A stretch of DNA of 64,000 nt from contig NZ_CP109473.1 in assembly GCF_036227405.1 (NCBI RefSeq), forward strand, positions 6,696,001 through 6,760,000, given 5' to 3'. This document shows positions 1-8,658 of this stretch, piece by piece. Source of the DNA: Streptomyces sp. NBC_01460 (GTDB taxonomy: Bacteria > Actinomycetota > Actinomycetes > Streptomycetales > Streptomycetaceae). The notes under the pieces were generated by a model. The model had not been told where the DNA came from, searched no databases, and was given only the letters and a program-made list of their open reading frames with translations. A program made the translations under genes and the position numbers. The number at the start of each line of letters is the position of its first letter. The first letter of the stretch is position 1.

Positions 1-702
1 GTTGTGCGGGGCGAAGAAGCCGATGGTGTTGTAACCCCAGTAGTTGGCCAGACCGGCGTCCGCGAGACGGTGGTCCTGGACGAACTGATGCACCGGCATG
101 AGCTCGATGGCGGTGACGCCCAGCTCCGTCAGATGGGCGATGATCTCGGGATGCGCGAGCCCCGCGTAGGTGCCGCGCAGTTCCTCGGGCAGGCCCGGGT
201 GAAGCATCGTCAGGCCCTTCACGTGGGCCTCGTAGATCACGGTGCGGTGGTAGTCGGTCCGCGGGCGGCGGTCGTCACCCCAGTCGAAGTACGGGTTGAC
301 CACGACCGAGCTCATGGTGTGCGGGGCCGAGTCGAGGTCGTTGCGCTCGTCCGGCTTGCCGAACGGGTAGCCGTACACCGCCTCGCCCCACTGGATCCGC
401 CCGGAGATCGCACGTGCGTACGGGTCGAGGAGCAGTTTCGCCGAATTGCAGCGCTGTCCGTGCTGCGGCTCGTAGGGCCCGTGCACCCGGAAGCCGTACC
501 TCTGACCCGGCATCACCCCGGGCAGATAGGCATGACGGACGAAGGCGTCGGTCTCGCGGAGTTCCACCGCCGTTTCTGAACCGTCGTCGTGCAGCAGGCA
601 CAACTCGATTCGGTCGGCGGCCTCCGAGAAGACCGCGAAGTTGGTTCCGGCGCCGTCGTAGGTGGCGCCGAGCGGATACGCGTGTCCCGGCCAGACCTGC
701 AT
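1..702 (-). CDS. glgX: Glycogen debranching enzyme GlgX, N-terminal part
   Basis: This is the first 234 codons of a GlgX-type debranching enzyme; the gene runs off the left edge and its C-terminal part is missing. GlgX hydrolyses alpha-1,6 branches of glycogen in the cytoplasm. Residues about 6-100 form a CBM48-like domain (WPGHAYPLGATYDGAGTNFAVFS, shortened here to its opening), followed by the start of the GH13 barrel with AHVKGLT, ELMPVHQF and NYWGYN. The ATG has a GGAAG about 10 bases upstream. It is divergent from the HEPN-type gene. Family is clear; GlgX versus a TreX-like isoamylase cannot be separated without the rest. Confidence 0.9.
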   Translation of the reverse strand, partial: MQVWPGHAYPLGATYDGAGTNFAVFSEAADRIELCLLHDDGSETAVELRETDAFVRHAYLPGVMPGQRYGFRVHGPYEPQHGQRCNSAKLLLDPYARAISGRIQWGEAVYGYPFGKPDERNDLDSAPHTMSSVVVNPYFDWGDDRRPRTDYHRTVIYEAHVKGLTMLHPGLPEELRGTYAGLAHPEIIAHLTELGVTAIELMPVHQFVQDHRLADAGLANYWGYNTIGFFAPHN

Positions 703-1082
703 AGATAGGACTCTTCCACTTCTGATCCGGGTGCTGGGTGTTTTCGACCCGATACTCCCCGAAAGACGGTCCCGTACCTAGTACGTCGGCCGGTGCGGCC
801 GGGTCCCGTCGCCCCGGTCCCGTCGGGCCGGTCAACCTGGGACACCTCGGTGTCGCCCGGACAGGTGTCACGGGCCTCCCGACAGCTCCTCCGTCCGGTA
901 TGCGGCGTGCGAGGGGGTGCGCAATCGCTATGAACCATCTCACTCCACCCGATCTCCCCGCAAGGAACGGGCCTGCGAGATAGGGGAGTTGAGTAAGGAG
1001 CCTGTGCATCCGGCTGCACCGGCTCCCGCTGCCGGAGTACCCTTCCTTGATCGTTGGTGGGGGAGTGGAAGGCGGTACACGG
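703..1082. other. Intergenic region between divergent genes
   Basis: This stretch separates glgX from the divergent HEPN-type gene, so it should hold two promoters. I cannot place -35/-10 boxes with confidence. The only structure I see is a short palindrome, GACACC-TC-GGTGTC, at 841-854, which may be chance at this GC content. Short open frames here lack good ribosome binding sites. Confidence 0.5.
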
Positions 1083-2315
1083 GTGAGCTCGGGAGGATTC
1101 GAGCTGCCCCCAGGTGACGCAGGTCACGAGGGGGAATCGACAGATGCCCCGCCAGGTGCTGTCTCCCTCGCCCAGCCCATGGAGATCGGTGCTGAGCTGG
1201 ACTGGGGAGCGGACGCCTGGAACGAGGTGCGCACACGGGCCCAGCGGGCGGGGCGTGCGTACATCTGGCTGAATCTCGTGGAACAACGGCTGCGCGCCGT
1301 GGTCTCCGCCGTGATCCGGCCGATCTACGAGCCGGTGCACGGCGAGGACTGGGTCGTGGCCGCCGCGGGGCCCGCCGGCCAGGAGTGGGTGCAGCGCGCC
1401 GTCGCGGTCCGGGAGGTCTCGCGCCGCAAGGGCTACCTGCTCGACCCGGCCGACGACAACGTCCTGAGCTTCCTGACGCTGCCGCAACTGCGTGAGCTGA
1501 TGGTCCAGCACTGGCCCTGCTTCGAGCCGTACTTCGACGACCGCCGCGAGGTGGAGCTCGCGCTGGACGAGCTGGAGGTGGCGCGCAACGTCGTCTCCCG
1601 CAACCGCGCGCTCAACGAGGCGGTCCTGGCGCAGGCCGAGCGGGCCTCCGCCCGCCTGCTGGAGATCCTCGGCAGCGGTGCGGCGGTCCCGTCCGCCGAC
1701 CGGCTGCCCGTGGACGCGGTGGAGGAGCTGGTCGGCGACCGCTACGCCGACGTCGTCTCCGTCCACCCGGACCGGGTGCGGCTGCAGCGCCAGCTGCCCG
1801 CCGAGGACCTGTTCGGCGGCGCGCGCCGGCTGGACGCGATCGGCATAGGGCTCAACCTCCTGACGCAGAACTTCTCGGGGCGCCGTCTGGTCCGCCTCGC
1901 CGAGTCGGGGTGCCGGGTTCGGCTGCTGTTCATCAACCCCGCGAGCAGCGCGGTGAAGCGCCGCGAGCGTGAACTGGGCCTCAAGAAGGGCGAACTGAGC
2001 CGCTCGGTGGAGATGAACATCCTCCACATGCGCCGGGTCCGCTCCAAGCTCCGCGACCCGGGCGCCTTCCAGATCCACGTCTTCGACGAGACGCCGCGCT
2101 TCACGGCCTACCTGGTGGACGGTGACGGGCCCGACGCGGTCGGGGTCGTCCAGCCGTATCTGCGGCGCGCACGCGGCATGGAGGCGCCCGTGCTGGTGCT
2201 GCGCGGCGGGGGGCGTGCGGTGGTCAGGGCGGGGCAGGACAGTGAGCACGGCCTCTTCGAGACGTACCGCGAGGAGTTCGAGTCGGTCTGGACGGACTCC
2301 AGGCCCGTCTCCTGA
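1083..2315 (+). CDS. SAV2148-family HEPN domain protein
   Basis: This 410-residue protein matches the conserved streptomycete SAV2148 family, annotated as containing a HEPN fold. The N-terminal half (WNEVRTRAQRAGRAYIWL, then a long helical stretch with FEPYFDDRREVELALDELE) looks all-helical. The C-terminal half (about 230-410) has a DAIGIGLNLL strand, RVRLLFINP and FQIHVFDETPRFTAYLVDGDG, which resembles a phospholipase-D-like sensor fold without an obvious HKD motif. I chose GTG at 1083 because GGAAGG lies about 10 bases upstream and the family begins with SSGGFELPPGDAG; an in-frame ATG at 1047 would add 12 residues. Role unknown: HEPN proteins are often RNases or nucleotide-binding, but I see no clear RxxxxH motif. 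Confidence 0.8.
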   Translation: MSSGGFELPPGDAGHEGESTDAPPGAVSLAQPMEIGAELDWGADAWNEVRTRAQRAGRAYIWLNLVEQRLRAVVSAVIRPIYEPVHGEDWVVAAAGPAGQEWVQRAVAVREVSRRKGYLLDPADDNVLSFLTLPQLRELMVQHWPCFEPYFDDRREVELALDELEVARNVVSRNRALNEAVLAQAERASARLLEILGSGAAVPSADRLPVDAVEELVGDRYADVVSVHPDRVRLQRQLPAEDLFGGARRLDAIGIGLNLLTQNFSGRRLVRLAESGCRVRLLFINPASSAVKRRERELGLKKGELSRSVEMNILHMRRVRSKLRDPGAFQIHVFDETPRFTAYLVDGDGPDAVGVVQPYLRRARGMEAPVLVLRGGGRAVVRAGQDSEHGLFETYREEFESVWTDSRPVS

Positions 2316-2393
2316 GGCCTCCCCCCGCGTTGTCAGTGGTGCGTGCGAAGGTGGTCGTCACGTGGGGAAAAGCACCACAGGAGGAGGTACGGG

Positions 2394-3128
2394 ATGAGTT
2401 GGATGAGCGGGCCGCTGCTGGCGTTCGACCTGGAGACCACGGGGACGGACGTCGAGACCGACCGGATCGTCACGGCGGCGGTCGTCCGGCTGGAGGCGGA
2501 CGGATCCGTCTCGGAGGAGCGGACCTGGCTGCTGGATCCCGGCGTGGCCATACCCGAGCAGGCTTCGGCGATCCACGGCATCTCGACGGAACGCGCCCGC
2601 GAGCACGGCCGGCCGGCCGCCGCCGCGATCGGGGAGATCGCCCGGGCCGTCGCCGACGGGCTCCGCTCGGGAACGCCCCTGGTGGTCATGAACGCGCGCT
2701 ACGACCTGTCGCTGCTCGACCGTGAATGCGGGCGCCACGGGGTCGAGTCGGTCAGCGAGAGGCTGGGGGACGCGCCCTCGCCCGTCATCGACCCGCTCGT
2801 GATCGACAAGCACGTCGACAAGTACCGGAAGGGGAAGCGGGCCCTCCACGCGCTCTGCACCCACTACGGGGTGTCGCTCGAGGACGCGCACGACGCGAGA
2901 GCCGACGCCCTGGCGGCCGCGCGCGTGGTGCGGCGTATGGGGGAGAGGCACCAGCCGGTCGGTGTGATGCCGCTGGAGGACCTGCACGGCCTTCAGGTGC
3001 ACGCGGCCGCCGAGCAGTCGCTCTCGCTGCAGGCCTATCTGCGGCGCACCGCGGATCCGGCGGCCGTCGTCGAGCCTGCCTGGCCGCTCATCCCCCGGAG
3101 GCGGGAGCCCGTCGGCGGAAGAGGCTGA
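2394..3128 (+). CDS. DEDDh 3'-5' exonuclease (DNA polymerase III epsilon-like)
   Basis: A 244-residue exonuclease of the DnaQ/epsilon superfamily that removes 3' nucleotides from DNA or RNA. The DEDDh motifs are visible: ExoI as FDLETTG near residues 9-15, ExoII around the MNARYDLSLLD segment, and ExoIII as HDARADA with its histidine. The start is ATG 2394, with GAGGAGG 6 bases upstream; an earlier in-frame ATG at 2343 has no such site. It is too short to be a full polymerase and carries no BRCT or UvrC-like extension, so it is probably a stand-alone repair or RNA-processing nuclease. It lies 78 bases downstream of the HEPN-type gene and could be co-transcribed with it. Confidence 0.88.
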   Translation: MSWMSGPLLAFDLETTGTDVETDRIVTAAVVRLEADGSVSEERTWLLDPGVAIPEQASAIHGISTERAREHGRPAAAAIGEIARAVADGLRSGTPLVVMNARYDLSLLDRECGRHGVESVSERLGDAPSPVIDPLVIDKHVDKYRKGKRALHALCTHYGVSLEDAHDARADALAAARVVRRMGERHQPVGVMPLEDLHGLQVHAAAEQSLSLQAYLRRTADPAAVVEPAWPLIPRRREPVGGRG

Positions 3129-3144
3129 TCCGGCCGTCGGGACG

Positions 3145-3498
3145 TCAGTTGGGGGCGGGTGACGCCGTCTCGTCGGCCTTGATGTCGAAGTTGATCTGCT
3201 CTCCTTCGACCGAGGTGACAGTGACCGTCACGCCGAGCGTGCTGCCGTCGCTCGCCGTGAGCTCGCACCGGGTCGTGGTGCCGACCTTCCCGGCGAGATC
3301 CTCGGGGCAGCTGATGTCCGGCTTCGGCCGGCCCGTCGTCCGGGCGAGCTTCTCGGAGACCGTGGTGGCCAGCTTCTCCGCCGACAGCTTCGGGTCGGTC
3401 CTTCCGACGTCGAGCGACGCCGAGCAGCCGACGAGCAGCACGCCCGCGGCCACGGCCGGAACGCTCCACTTCGCTGCGGTCGAGCGGGGTATGGCCAT
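3145..3498 (-). CDS. DUF4333-type small lipoprotein
   Basis: A 117-residue exported lipoprotein. The signal peptide ends in a lipobox LLVGC with the lipidated cysteine near residue 25. The mature part has a helical stretch (DPKLSAEKLATTVSEKLA) and two cysteines (DISCPED, TTRCELT) that may form a disulfide, followed by beta strands, as in DUF4333 proteins of actinobacteria. Function is unknown. The start at 3498 has GGAG five bases upstream; a longer frame from 3522 adds eight residues without a ribosome site. It converges on the exonuclease gene, 16 bases apart. Confidence 0.8.
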   Translation of the reverse strand: MAIPRSTAAKWSVPAVAAGVLLVGCSASLDVGRTDPKLSAEKLATTVSEKLARTTGRPKPDISCPEDLAGKVGTTTRCELTASDGSTLGVTVTVTSVEGEQINFDIKADETASPAPN

Positions 3499-3699
3499 AG
3501 GGGCTCCATTCTGGATGATCAAGCCTGACGCCGGTAGCTCACGTGCCGGCCTGCGCCGGGGATCACGCCGGAGGGCGCCCCGGCCGACTCACGGCGACGA
3601 GTGCGGGACACACCGGGAAGATCCGTGTCCGGACGGACATGTCCGGAAAGTGGTGGGGGATGTCGCGGGCCGACCCGTCGAGTCGGGCCCCGCCGACGA

Positions 3700-4212
3700 T
3701 CAGAGCTTACCGAAGACCACTCCGCGCCAGGCCCAGCCCGACTCCAGGGCGGCGTTCCTCAGGGGTTCGGTGAGCTGTGCGCTGTCGAAGCTGAACGTCT
3801 CCGTCGCCTCGATGCGTCCGCTCTCCCCGCGCTTGAGCGTGTAGCGGCGGGAGACGGTCCTGCCCGCGCCGCGCGAGTACTCCGCCGACGTCCGGAAACG
3901 CGGGGGGTTCCCGACCCGGGTGACCTCCCACTGCTCCTCCACGGCGCGCACCTCATGGCCTTCCCCGGCCAGGCGCATGCGGATCCGGACGGCGTGCGTC
4001 AGCTGGGAGGAGATGAAGAAGTTCTGCCACGCGGGTTCGGCGATCCGCCACTCCGCCACGAGGTCGGCGTCGTACTCCGCGCCGTCGTGGACGACGTACG
4101 GGACATCCGGGCTGTTGAGGCCGAGCAGGGCGGTCCGCACGTCCTCGGCCGGCCGCGGCACCACGCCGTCCTCCGGGCGCCTTGTTCCGGTCAGCATGTC
4201 GAAGAGTCCCAT
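3700..4212 (-). CDS. Conserved hypothetical protein, 170 aa
   Basis: I do not recognise a named domain. The protein begins MGLFDMLTGTRRP, contains no signal peptide or membrane segment, and looks mixed alpha/beta with alternating polar/hydrophobic strands (AVRIRMRLAGEGHEVRAVEEQWEV, shortened in reading) and a C-terminal RYTLKRGESGRIEATETF hairpin. It may be a lipocalin-like or START-like beta barrel, but this is only a guess. Codon use is typical for the window. It stands alone between DUF4333 and the APH-type kinase, both also on the minus strand. Confidence 0.65.
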   Translation of the reverse strand: MGLFDMLTGTRRPEDGVVPRPAEDVRTALLGLNSPDVPYVVHDGAEYDADLVAEWRIAEPAWQNFFISSQLTHAVRIRMRLAGEGHEVRAVEEQWEVTRVGNPPRFRTSAEYSRGAGRTVSRRYTLKRGESGRIEATETFSFDSAQLTEPLRNAALESGWAWRGVVFGKL

Positions 4213-4513
4213 GAGGTCAACCTATGAGGGGCCGGATCGCCGGTGCAAGGCCGGCCGTCCCCGCGCGACCCGTCGCGGGGACGCGCCGGTGTCCGGGCGG
4301 ACGGTGCGCGCGAAGCCGACGCCCGGAACTGCCAAGCGCATGGTACGGACGATCGATCCGAGGTGTTCAGGTGCGGTTCCGGCGGCCGGCGCACGGTGTG
4401 TGCGTGCGGGGGGCGTTCGGTGGAGAGTCGCGGCTGGACGGGCGCCCGCGGCCCGGAGCCGTGCGAAGATCCCTCCTCCCGCTCCTCTTTGATTCCGTTC
4501 GTGGAGAGGGAGT
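4213..4513. other. Intergenic region, no gene seen
   Basis: About 300 bases between the unknown 170-residue gene and the APH-type gene, both on the minus strand. It should contain the promoter of the former. No convincing small gene, hairpin or operator was found. Confidence 0.45.
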
Positions 4514-5380
4514 TCAGAAGGGGTACCAGCGCACCTCGGGGTCGTCCTCGCGCAGTGAGGCGACCCTGCGCTCGAACTCCGCCCGCGCCTTCGGGTTCCC
4601 CGGCGCGTGCTGGGAGACCCAGGCGCAGCTCGCGGTCTCGCGTGCGCCGCGCAGGACCGCGCACCCTTCCCAGGTGCGCACGTCCCATCCGTACGCCTCG
4701 GTGAACGCGTCGTAGGCGGGGGCGGGCAGGCCGTACCGGTCCCGGGAGAGGGCGAGGACCACCAGGTCGTGTTCGCGCAGATCCGAGGAGAAGGTCTCCA
4801 GGTCGACCAGCACCGGCCCGTCCGGTCCGACGTGGACGTTGCGGGGCAGGGCGTCGCCGTGGACGGGGCCCGGCGGAAGGTGCGGGGCGAGCGCCGCCGC
4901 GGCCTTCGCGAACCCGTCGCGCCGGCCGCGCAGATAGTCGGCGTCCGCGGGATCGATCGCGTCGCCCGCGAGCCGCAGCCACCGCTCGACACCGCCGAGC
5001 AGCTCACGGCGGGGCAGCGTGAAGTCCTCGGGGGCGGACAGCGCGTGCACCTGGGTGAGCAGTGGGGCCAGATCGCGCGGTTCGGACGGCCGCACCGCCG
5101 GGGGCAGCCGGTGCCACAGGGTCACCGGATGTCCTTCCGCGAGGCGGGCCAGGGGTTCGGCGGCCCGCACGGCGGGTACGCCCGCGGCTGCGAGCCACCG
5201 TGCCACGGCCACCTCGCGCACGGCCCGCTCCCGCAGCTCCGGGTGGTGGGTGGCGTCCCGCCCGACCTTGGCCACCAGGTCGCCGACGCCGAACACCGCG
5301 TTCTCGCCCAGCGCGAGGAGCTCCGCGCCGCCGGGCAGTCCGGCTGCGGTCAGTACCTCACGCGCGCGCATCTCGTCCAT
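4514..5380 (-). CDS. APH-fold phosphotransferase (aminoglycoside phosphotransferase family)
   Basis: A 288-residue kinase-fold protein of the aminoglycoside/choline phosphotransferase family. The catalytic loop HGDALPRN is at residues 174-181 and the metal-binding VDLE at 192-195. A beta-rich N-lobe carries LVAKVGRD, whose lysine (K38) is the likely ATP contact. Substrate cannot be read from sequence; streptomycete members of this broad family include antibiotic kinases but also housekeeping kinases. The C-terminal part adds about 90 residues ending DDPEVRWYPF. It is divergent from the sugar ABC operon, with 124 bases between the starts. Confidence 0.8.
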   Translation of the reverse strand: MDEMRAREVLTAAGLPGGAELLALGENAVFGVGDLVAKVGRDATHHPELRERAVREVAVARWLAAAGVPAVRAAEPLARLAEGHPVTLWHRLPPAVRPSEPRDLAPLLTQVHALSAPEDFTLPRRELLGGVERWLRLAGDAIDPADADYLRGRRDGFAKAAAALAPHLPPGPVHGDALPRNVHVGPDGPVLVDLETFSSDLREHDLVVLALSRDRYGLPAPAYDAFTEAYGWDVRTWEGCAVLRGARETASCAWVSQHAPGNPKARAEFERRVASLREDDPEVRWYPF

Positions 5381-5419
5381 GGCTCGATTTTCTCATCCCC
5401 GCAGGCCACCTTGACGAAC

Positions 5420-5453
5420 GGGCGGCCCGTCAGCACGATGACGGGGGCCGCCC
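5420..5453. other. GC-rich hairpin in divergent promoter region
   Basis: A near-perfect inverted repeat: GGGCGGCC-CGTCA, a six-base loop, TGACGGGGGCCGCCC. It lies between the divergent APH-type gene and the sugar ABC operon. It has no T run. It could be an attenuator or a regulator site for the ABC operon, or chance. Confidence 0.35.
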
Positions 5454-5504
5454 GGGCGGCCATACGGGGATGAACCGATCCGAAGAGACAAAGGGGTCGA
5501 ATTC

Positions 5505-6461
5505 ATGACATTGACGAGCGCGGTGGCGCGGTCCGGGCGCAAGGCCCCCCGGGGCGGCCGAAAGGACGGCCGCCCACGGGACGAGGGCCGCCGACGGGAC
5601 GGCGCCACCTGGTTCCTGGTACTGCCCGCACTGATCCCCATCCTGATCCTGAGCGTCGGCCCTCTTCTCTACGGCATCGCGCTGGCCTTCACCGACGCAC
5701 AGTCGGGCCGCACCCGCTCCACCCAGTGGATCGGTGTCCTCAACTTCCAGGACCTCCTGCACGACACCCTCTTCTGGGACTCCTTCCGGATCGGCCTGCT
5801 GTGGGCGGTCGGGGTCACCGTGCCCCAGTTCGTGCTCGCCCTCGGCCTCGCCCTGCTGCTCGACGCGAACCTGCGGATGCGCTGGCTCGCCAGGGCGCTG
5901 GCGATCATCCCCTGGGCCATGCCCGAGGTCGTCGTCGGCATCATGTGGCGCCTGGTCTACAACCCCGACGCCGGCATCCTCAACGAGACCATCCGCGACC
6001 TCGGGCTCGGCGACGGCAGGGACTGGCTGACCGGACTCGCGACCGCACTGCCCGCCGTGATCGTCGTCGGCGTCTGGGCCGGTATGCCGCAGACCGCCGT
6101 GGCGCTCCTGGCGGGCCTGCAGAACACCCCGCACGAACTCCACGAGGCGGCCGCCCTCGACGGCGCGGGGGCCTGGCGCCGCTTCCGTACGGTCACCTGG
6201 CCCGCCATCAGACCCGTGGCCCTCGCCATCAGCGCCCTCAACTTCATCTGGAACTTCAACTCCTTCGCCCTGGTCTACGTCCTGACCAGCGGCGGACCGG
6301 GCGGCCGCACCCGGCTGCCCATGCTCTTCGCCTACGAAGAGGCCTTCCGCTACGGACAGTTCGGATACGCCGCCGCGATGGGCTGCGTGATGGTCGCCGT
6401 CATCTCGGTGCTCCTCGCCCTCTACCTCGTCGGCCGGCTCAGGGGAGGCGAGGACGCATGA
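5505..6461 (+). CDS. Sugar ABC transporter permease, MalF type
   Basis: A 318-residue inner-membrane permease of the carbohydrate-uptake (CUT1) family. After a positively charged N-terminus (about 40 residues rich in Arg/Gly) come six predicted membrane segments, beginning WFLVLPALIPILILSVG. The EAA loop that contacts the ATPase is EAAALDGAGAWRRFRTVTWP near residues 211-230. The start has AAGGGG nine bases upstream. It overlaps the next permease by four bases. No ATPase gene is present, as usual in Streptomyces, where a shared MsiK-type ATPase serves many such systems. Sugar unknown. Confidence 0.92.
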   Translation: MTLTSAVARSGRKAPRGGRKDGRPRDEGRRRDGATWFLVLPALIPILILSVGPLLYGIALAFTDAQSGRTRSTQWIGVLNFQDLLHDTLFWDSFRIGLLWAVGVTVPQFVLALGLALLLDANLRMRWLARALAIIPWAMPEVVVGIMWRLVYNPDAGILNETIRDLGLGDGRDWLTGLATALPAVIVVGVWAGMPQTAVALLAGLQNTPHELHEAAALDGAGAWRRFRTVTWPAIRPVALAISALNFIWNFNSFALVYVLTSGGPGGRTRLPMLFAYEEAFRYGQFGYAAAMGCVMVAVISVLLALYLVGRLRGGEDA

Positions 6462-7297
6462 GCCTCCGTACGGGCAGAACCGCGCGCGCCGGGCAGTACG
6501 CCGCCCTCCTCGGCTATCTCGTCTTCCTGGCGTTCCCCTTCCTCTGGCTGATCTCCACCGCCTTCAAGCCGGCCCGGGAGCTGGGCTCGCTGCATCCCAC
6601 GTGGATCCCCGAGGACCCGACGCTGGACAACTTCCGGCAGGCCTTCGACGAGCAGCCGCTGCTCCGGGCCGCCGCCAACTCGCTCACCGCCGCGGTCTGC
6701 GCCGCCCTGATCGCGGTCGTCATCGCCACACCCATGGCCTATGTGATGGCGCGTCACCGGGGCAGGCTGTCCACGGCCGCCACCGGATGGGTCGTGGTCA
6801 GCCAGGCGTTCCCCTTCGTCCTGGTGATCATTCCGCTGTTCCTGGTCCTCAAGCACCTGCACCTGATCAACTCGCTGTGGGGTCTGATCCTGGTGTACGT
6901 CGTCTGGTCGCTGCCCTTCGCGCTCTGGATGCTCGCCGGGTACGTACGGGCCGTCCCGCCCGAACTGGAGGAAGCCGCCGCGGTCGACGGCGCCGGGAAG
7001 GCGCGCATCCTCGTGTCGGTCACCGCGCCGCTGCTGGCCCCCGGGATCGTCGCCACCGCGCTCTTCGCTTTCATCACCGCATGGAACGAGTTCTTCTTCG
7101 CACTCGTCCTGCTCAAGACACCGGAGAAGCAGACCTTGCCGGTCGTACTCACCCACTTCCTCGGCGCGGAGGGAGTGGCCGACCTCGGGCCGCTCGCCGC
7201 CGCCGCCTTCCTCGCCACCCTTCCCTCGCTCGTGCTCTTCGCGGTCATCCAGAAGCGCATCACGGGCGGTCTGACGGCCGGGGCGGTGAAGCACTGA
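6458..7297 (+). CDS. Sugar ABC transporter permease, MalG type
   Basis: A 279-residue permease, partner of the preceding MalF-type subunit. Six membrane segments are visible, starting YAALLGYLVFLAFPFLWLIS, and the EAA loop reads EEAAAVDGAGKARILVSVTA. The segment AWNEFFFALVLL is characteristic of MalG-type subunits. Its ATG overlaps the upstream stop (ATGA), and its own stop overlaps the next ATG by one base, so all three genes are probably translated as a unit. Confidence 0.92.
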   Translation: MSLRTGRTARAGQYAALLGYLVFLAFPFLWLISTAFKPARELGSLHPTWIPEDPTLDNFRQAFDEQPLLRAAANSLTAAVCAALIAVVIATPMAYVMARHRGRLSTAATGWVVVSQAFPFVLVIIPLFLVLKHLHLINSLWGLILVYVVWSLPFALWMLAGYVRAVPPELEEAAAVDGAGKARILVSVTAPLLAPGIVATALFAFITAWNEFFFALVLLKTPEKQTLPVVLTHFLGAEGVADLGPLAAAAFLATLPSLVLFAVIQKRITGGLTAGAVKH

Positions 7298-8595
7298 TGC
7301 GCCGCCGCCTCCCCGCGACGGCCGCCGCGCTGACCGCACTCGCCCTCCTGCTGTCCGGATGCTCCGGAGGGGGCGACCGCGACGGGGACGCGGACGGCAC
7401 GATCCGGCTCAGCTTCCAGTCACTGGCCTGGCAGAAGGAGTCCGTCGACGCCAACAAGCAGCTCGTGCGCGAGTGGAACGCCGCCCACCCGGACATCCAG
7501 GTCGACTACGTCCAGGGCAGCTGGGACAACGTGCACGACCAGCTGCTCACCTCCTTCGAGGGCGGCGAGGCGCCCGACATCATCCACGACGCCTCCGACG
7601 ACCTCGCGGACTTCGCCTACGGGGGATACCTCGCCGACCTGCGGCCCCTGCTGCCCGGCCGGCTGACCGAGGACATCCCGCGGCGGTCCTGGGAGGCCAC
7701 CACCTTCGGCGACGGCGTCTACGGCGTCCCGTTCCTCCAGGAACCCAAGGTCCTGATCGCCAACACGAAGATCCTCGAGTCCTCGGGCGTGCGGATCCCG
7801 ACCCCGGAGAAGCCCTGGAGCTGGCCCGAGTTCCGCGAGGTCACCGCGGAGCTGACGGAGAAGGGGACGTACGGGGTGGCCTGGCCCCTCAAGGAGCCGG
7901 TCTCCGTCACGCTCAACCTCGGCCTCTCCGCCGGCGGGCAGCTCTTCCACCGCGGTGCGGACGGCAGGGTGACCATCCGCTTCGGCGAGGGCGACGGGGT
8001 CGTGCCCGGCACGGTCCGGGACCAGGTCGGCTCCGACGGCAGCGCGGCGCGCTCCGCGCTCGGCATGGGGGGCTCGGACACCCTCCCCGGCTTCTTCGGG
8101 GGCAAGTACGCCATGGTCCCGCTGGGCTTCTCCTACCGCCAGCAGGTCGTGGAGCAGGCACCCGAGGGCTTCGAGTGGACGGTGCTGCCCGCCCCGGCCG
8201 GCAGCGGCGGACTCGCCCAGGGCGTCAGCCCGCAGACCCTCTCGGTCGCCGAGGACAGCCCGCACAAGGAGGAGGCGGTGCGGTTCATCGACTTCCTGCT
8301 GCGCCCCGCGAACGTGGTGCGGCTGGCCAGGGGTGACTGGATGCTGCCGACCGGCACCGAGGCGCTGGCCGACCCCGCGCTGCACACCGAGGAGAACGGC
8401 TGGGCGGCGGGCACCGCCCTCGCCCGGGCACTGCGCCCCGCCCCCGCGCAGTCGGTGCGCGGTTATCCCGAGTGGAAGGACAAGGTCGCCACACCCGCCC
8501 TCCAGGAGTACTACAGCGGGGCCATCGGCGCCGGGGAGCTGAGGAAACGCCTGGTCGACGACGGGAACCGGGTGCTGGCCCGCTACCAGCGCTGA
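7297..8595 (+). CDS. Sugar ABC transporter substrate-binding lipoprotein
   Basis: A 432-residue extracellular solute-binding protein (family 1). The signal peptide ends in LLLSGC with the lipidated cysteine at about residue 22, anchoring it outside the membrane. Typical features include LREWNAAHPDIQVDYVQGSW-like motifs (here LVREWNAAHPDIQVDYVQGS), PDIIHDASDD and a late FIDFLLRPANVVR. It completes the three-gene uptake operon. No linked regulator or glycoside hydrolase is present to suggest the sugar. Confidence 0.92.
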   Translation: MRRRLPATAAALTALALLLSGCSGGGDRDGDADGTIRLSFQSLAWQKESVDANKQLVREWNAAHPDIQVDYVQGSWDNVHDQLLTSFEGGEAPDIIHDASDDLADFAYGGYLADLRPLLPGRLTEDIPRRSWEATTFGDGVYGVPFLQEPKVLIANTKILESSGVRIPTPEKPWSWPEFREVTAELTEKGTYGVAWPLKEPVSVTLNLGLSAGGQLFHRGADGRVTIRFGEGDGVVPGTVRDQVGSDGSAARSALGMGGSDTLPGFFGGKYAMVPLGFSYRQQVVEQAPEGFEWTVLPAPAGSGGLAQGVSPQTLSVAEDSPHKEEAVRFIDFLLRPANVVRLARGDWMLPTGTEALADPALHTEENGWAAGTALARALRPAPAQSVRGYPEWKDKVATPALQEYYSGAIGAGELRKRLVDDGNRVLARYQR

Positions 8596-8627
8596 TCCGG
8601 ACGCGGAGAGGGCCGAAAACAACTGGA

Positions 8628-8644
8628 CGAGACGTATCGTCTCG
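8628..8644. promoter_or_regulatory. Perfect palindrome, probable repressor operator
   Basis: CGAGACG-TAT-CGTCTCG, two perfect 7-base arms around 3 bases, ends 14 bases before the ATG of the glycosyltransferase. Its form and position over the presumed promoter are like TetR-family operators. No TetR gene is adjacent. Confidence 0.6.
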
Positions 8645-8658
8645 CTTACGGTGGTGGC

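Noticed and set aside
841..854. GACACC-TC-GGTGTC palindrome upstream of glgX
   Set aside because: Arms of six bases are expected by chance in DNA of this composition; no second copy or promoter overlap was recognised, so it is only noted in the region entry.
5480..5506. GGGTCGAATTC resembling a tRNA T-loop
   Set aside because: No cloverleaf can be folded around it and it forms the ribosome-site region of the ABC permease gene.
5726..8336. Alternative plus-strand frames inside the sugar ABC genes, rich in Arg/Pro/Ala
   Set aside because: They are +1/+2 shadows of the permease and binding-protein genes.
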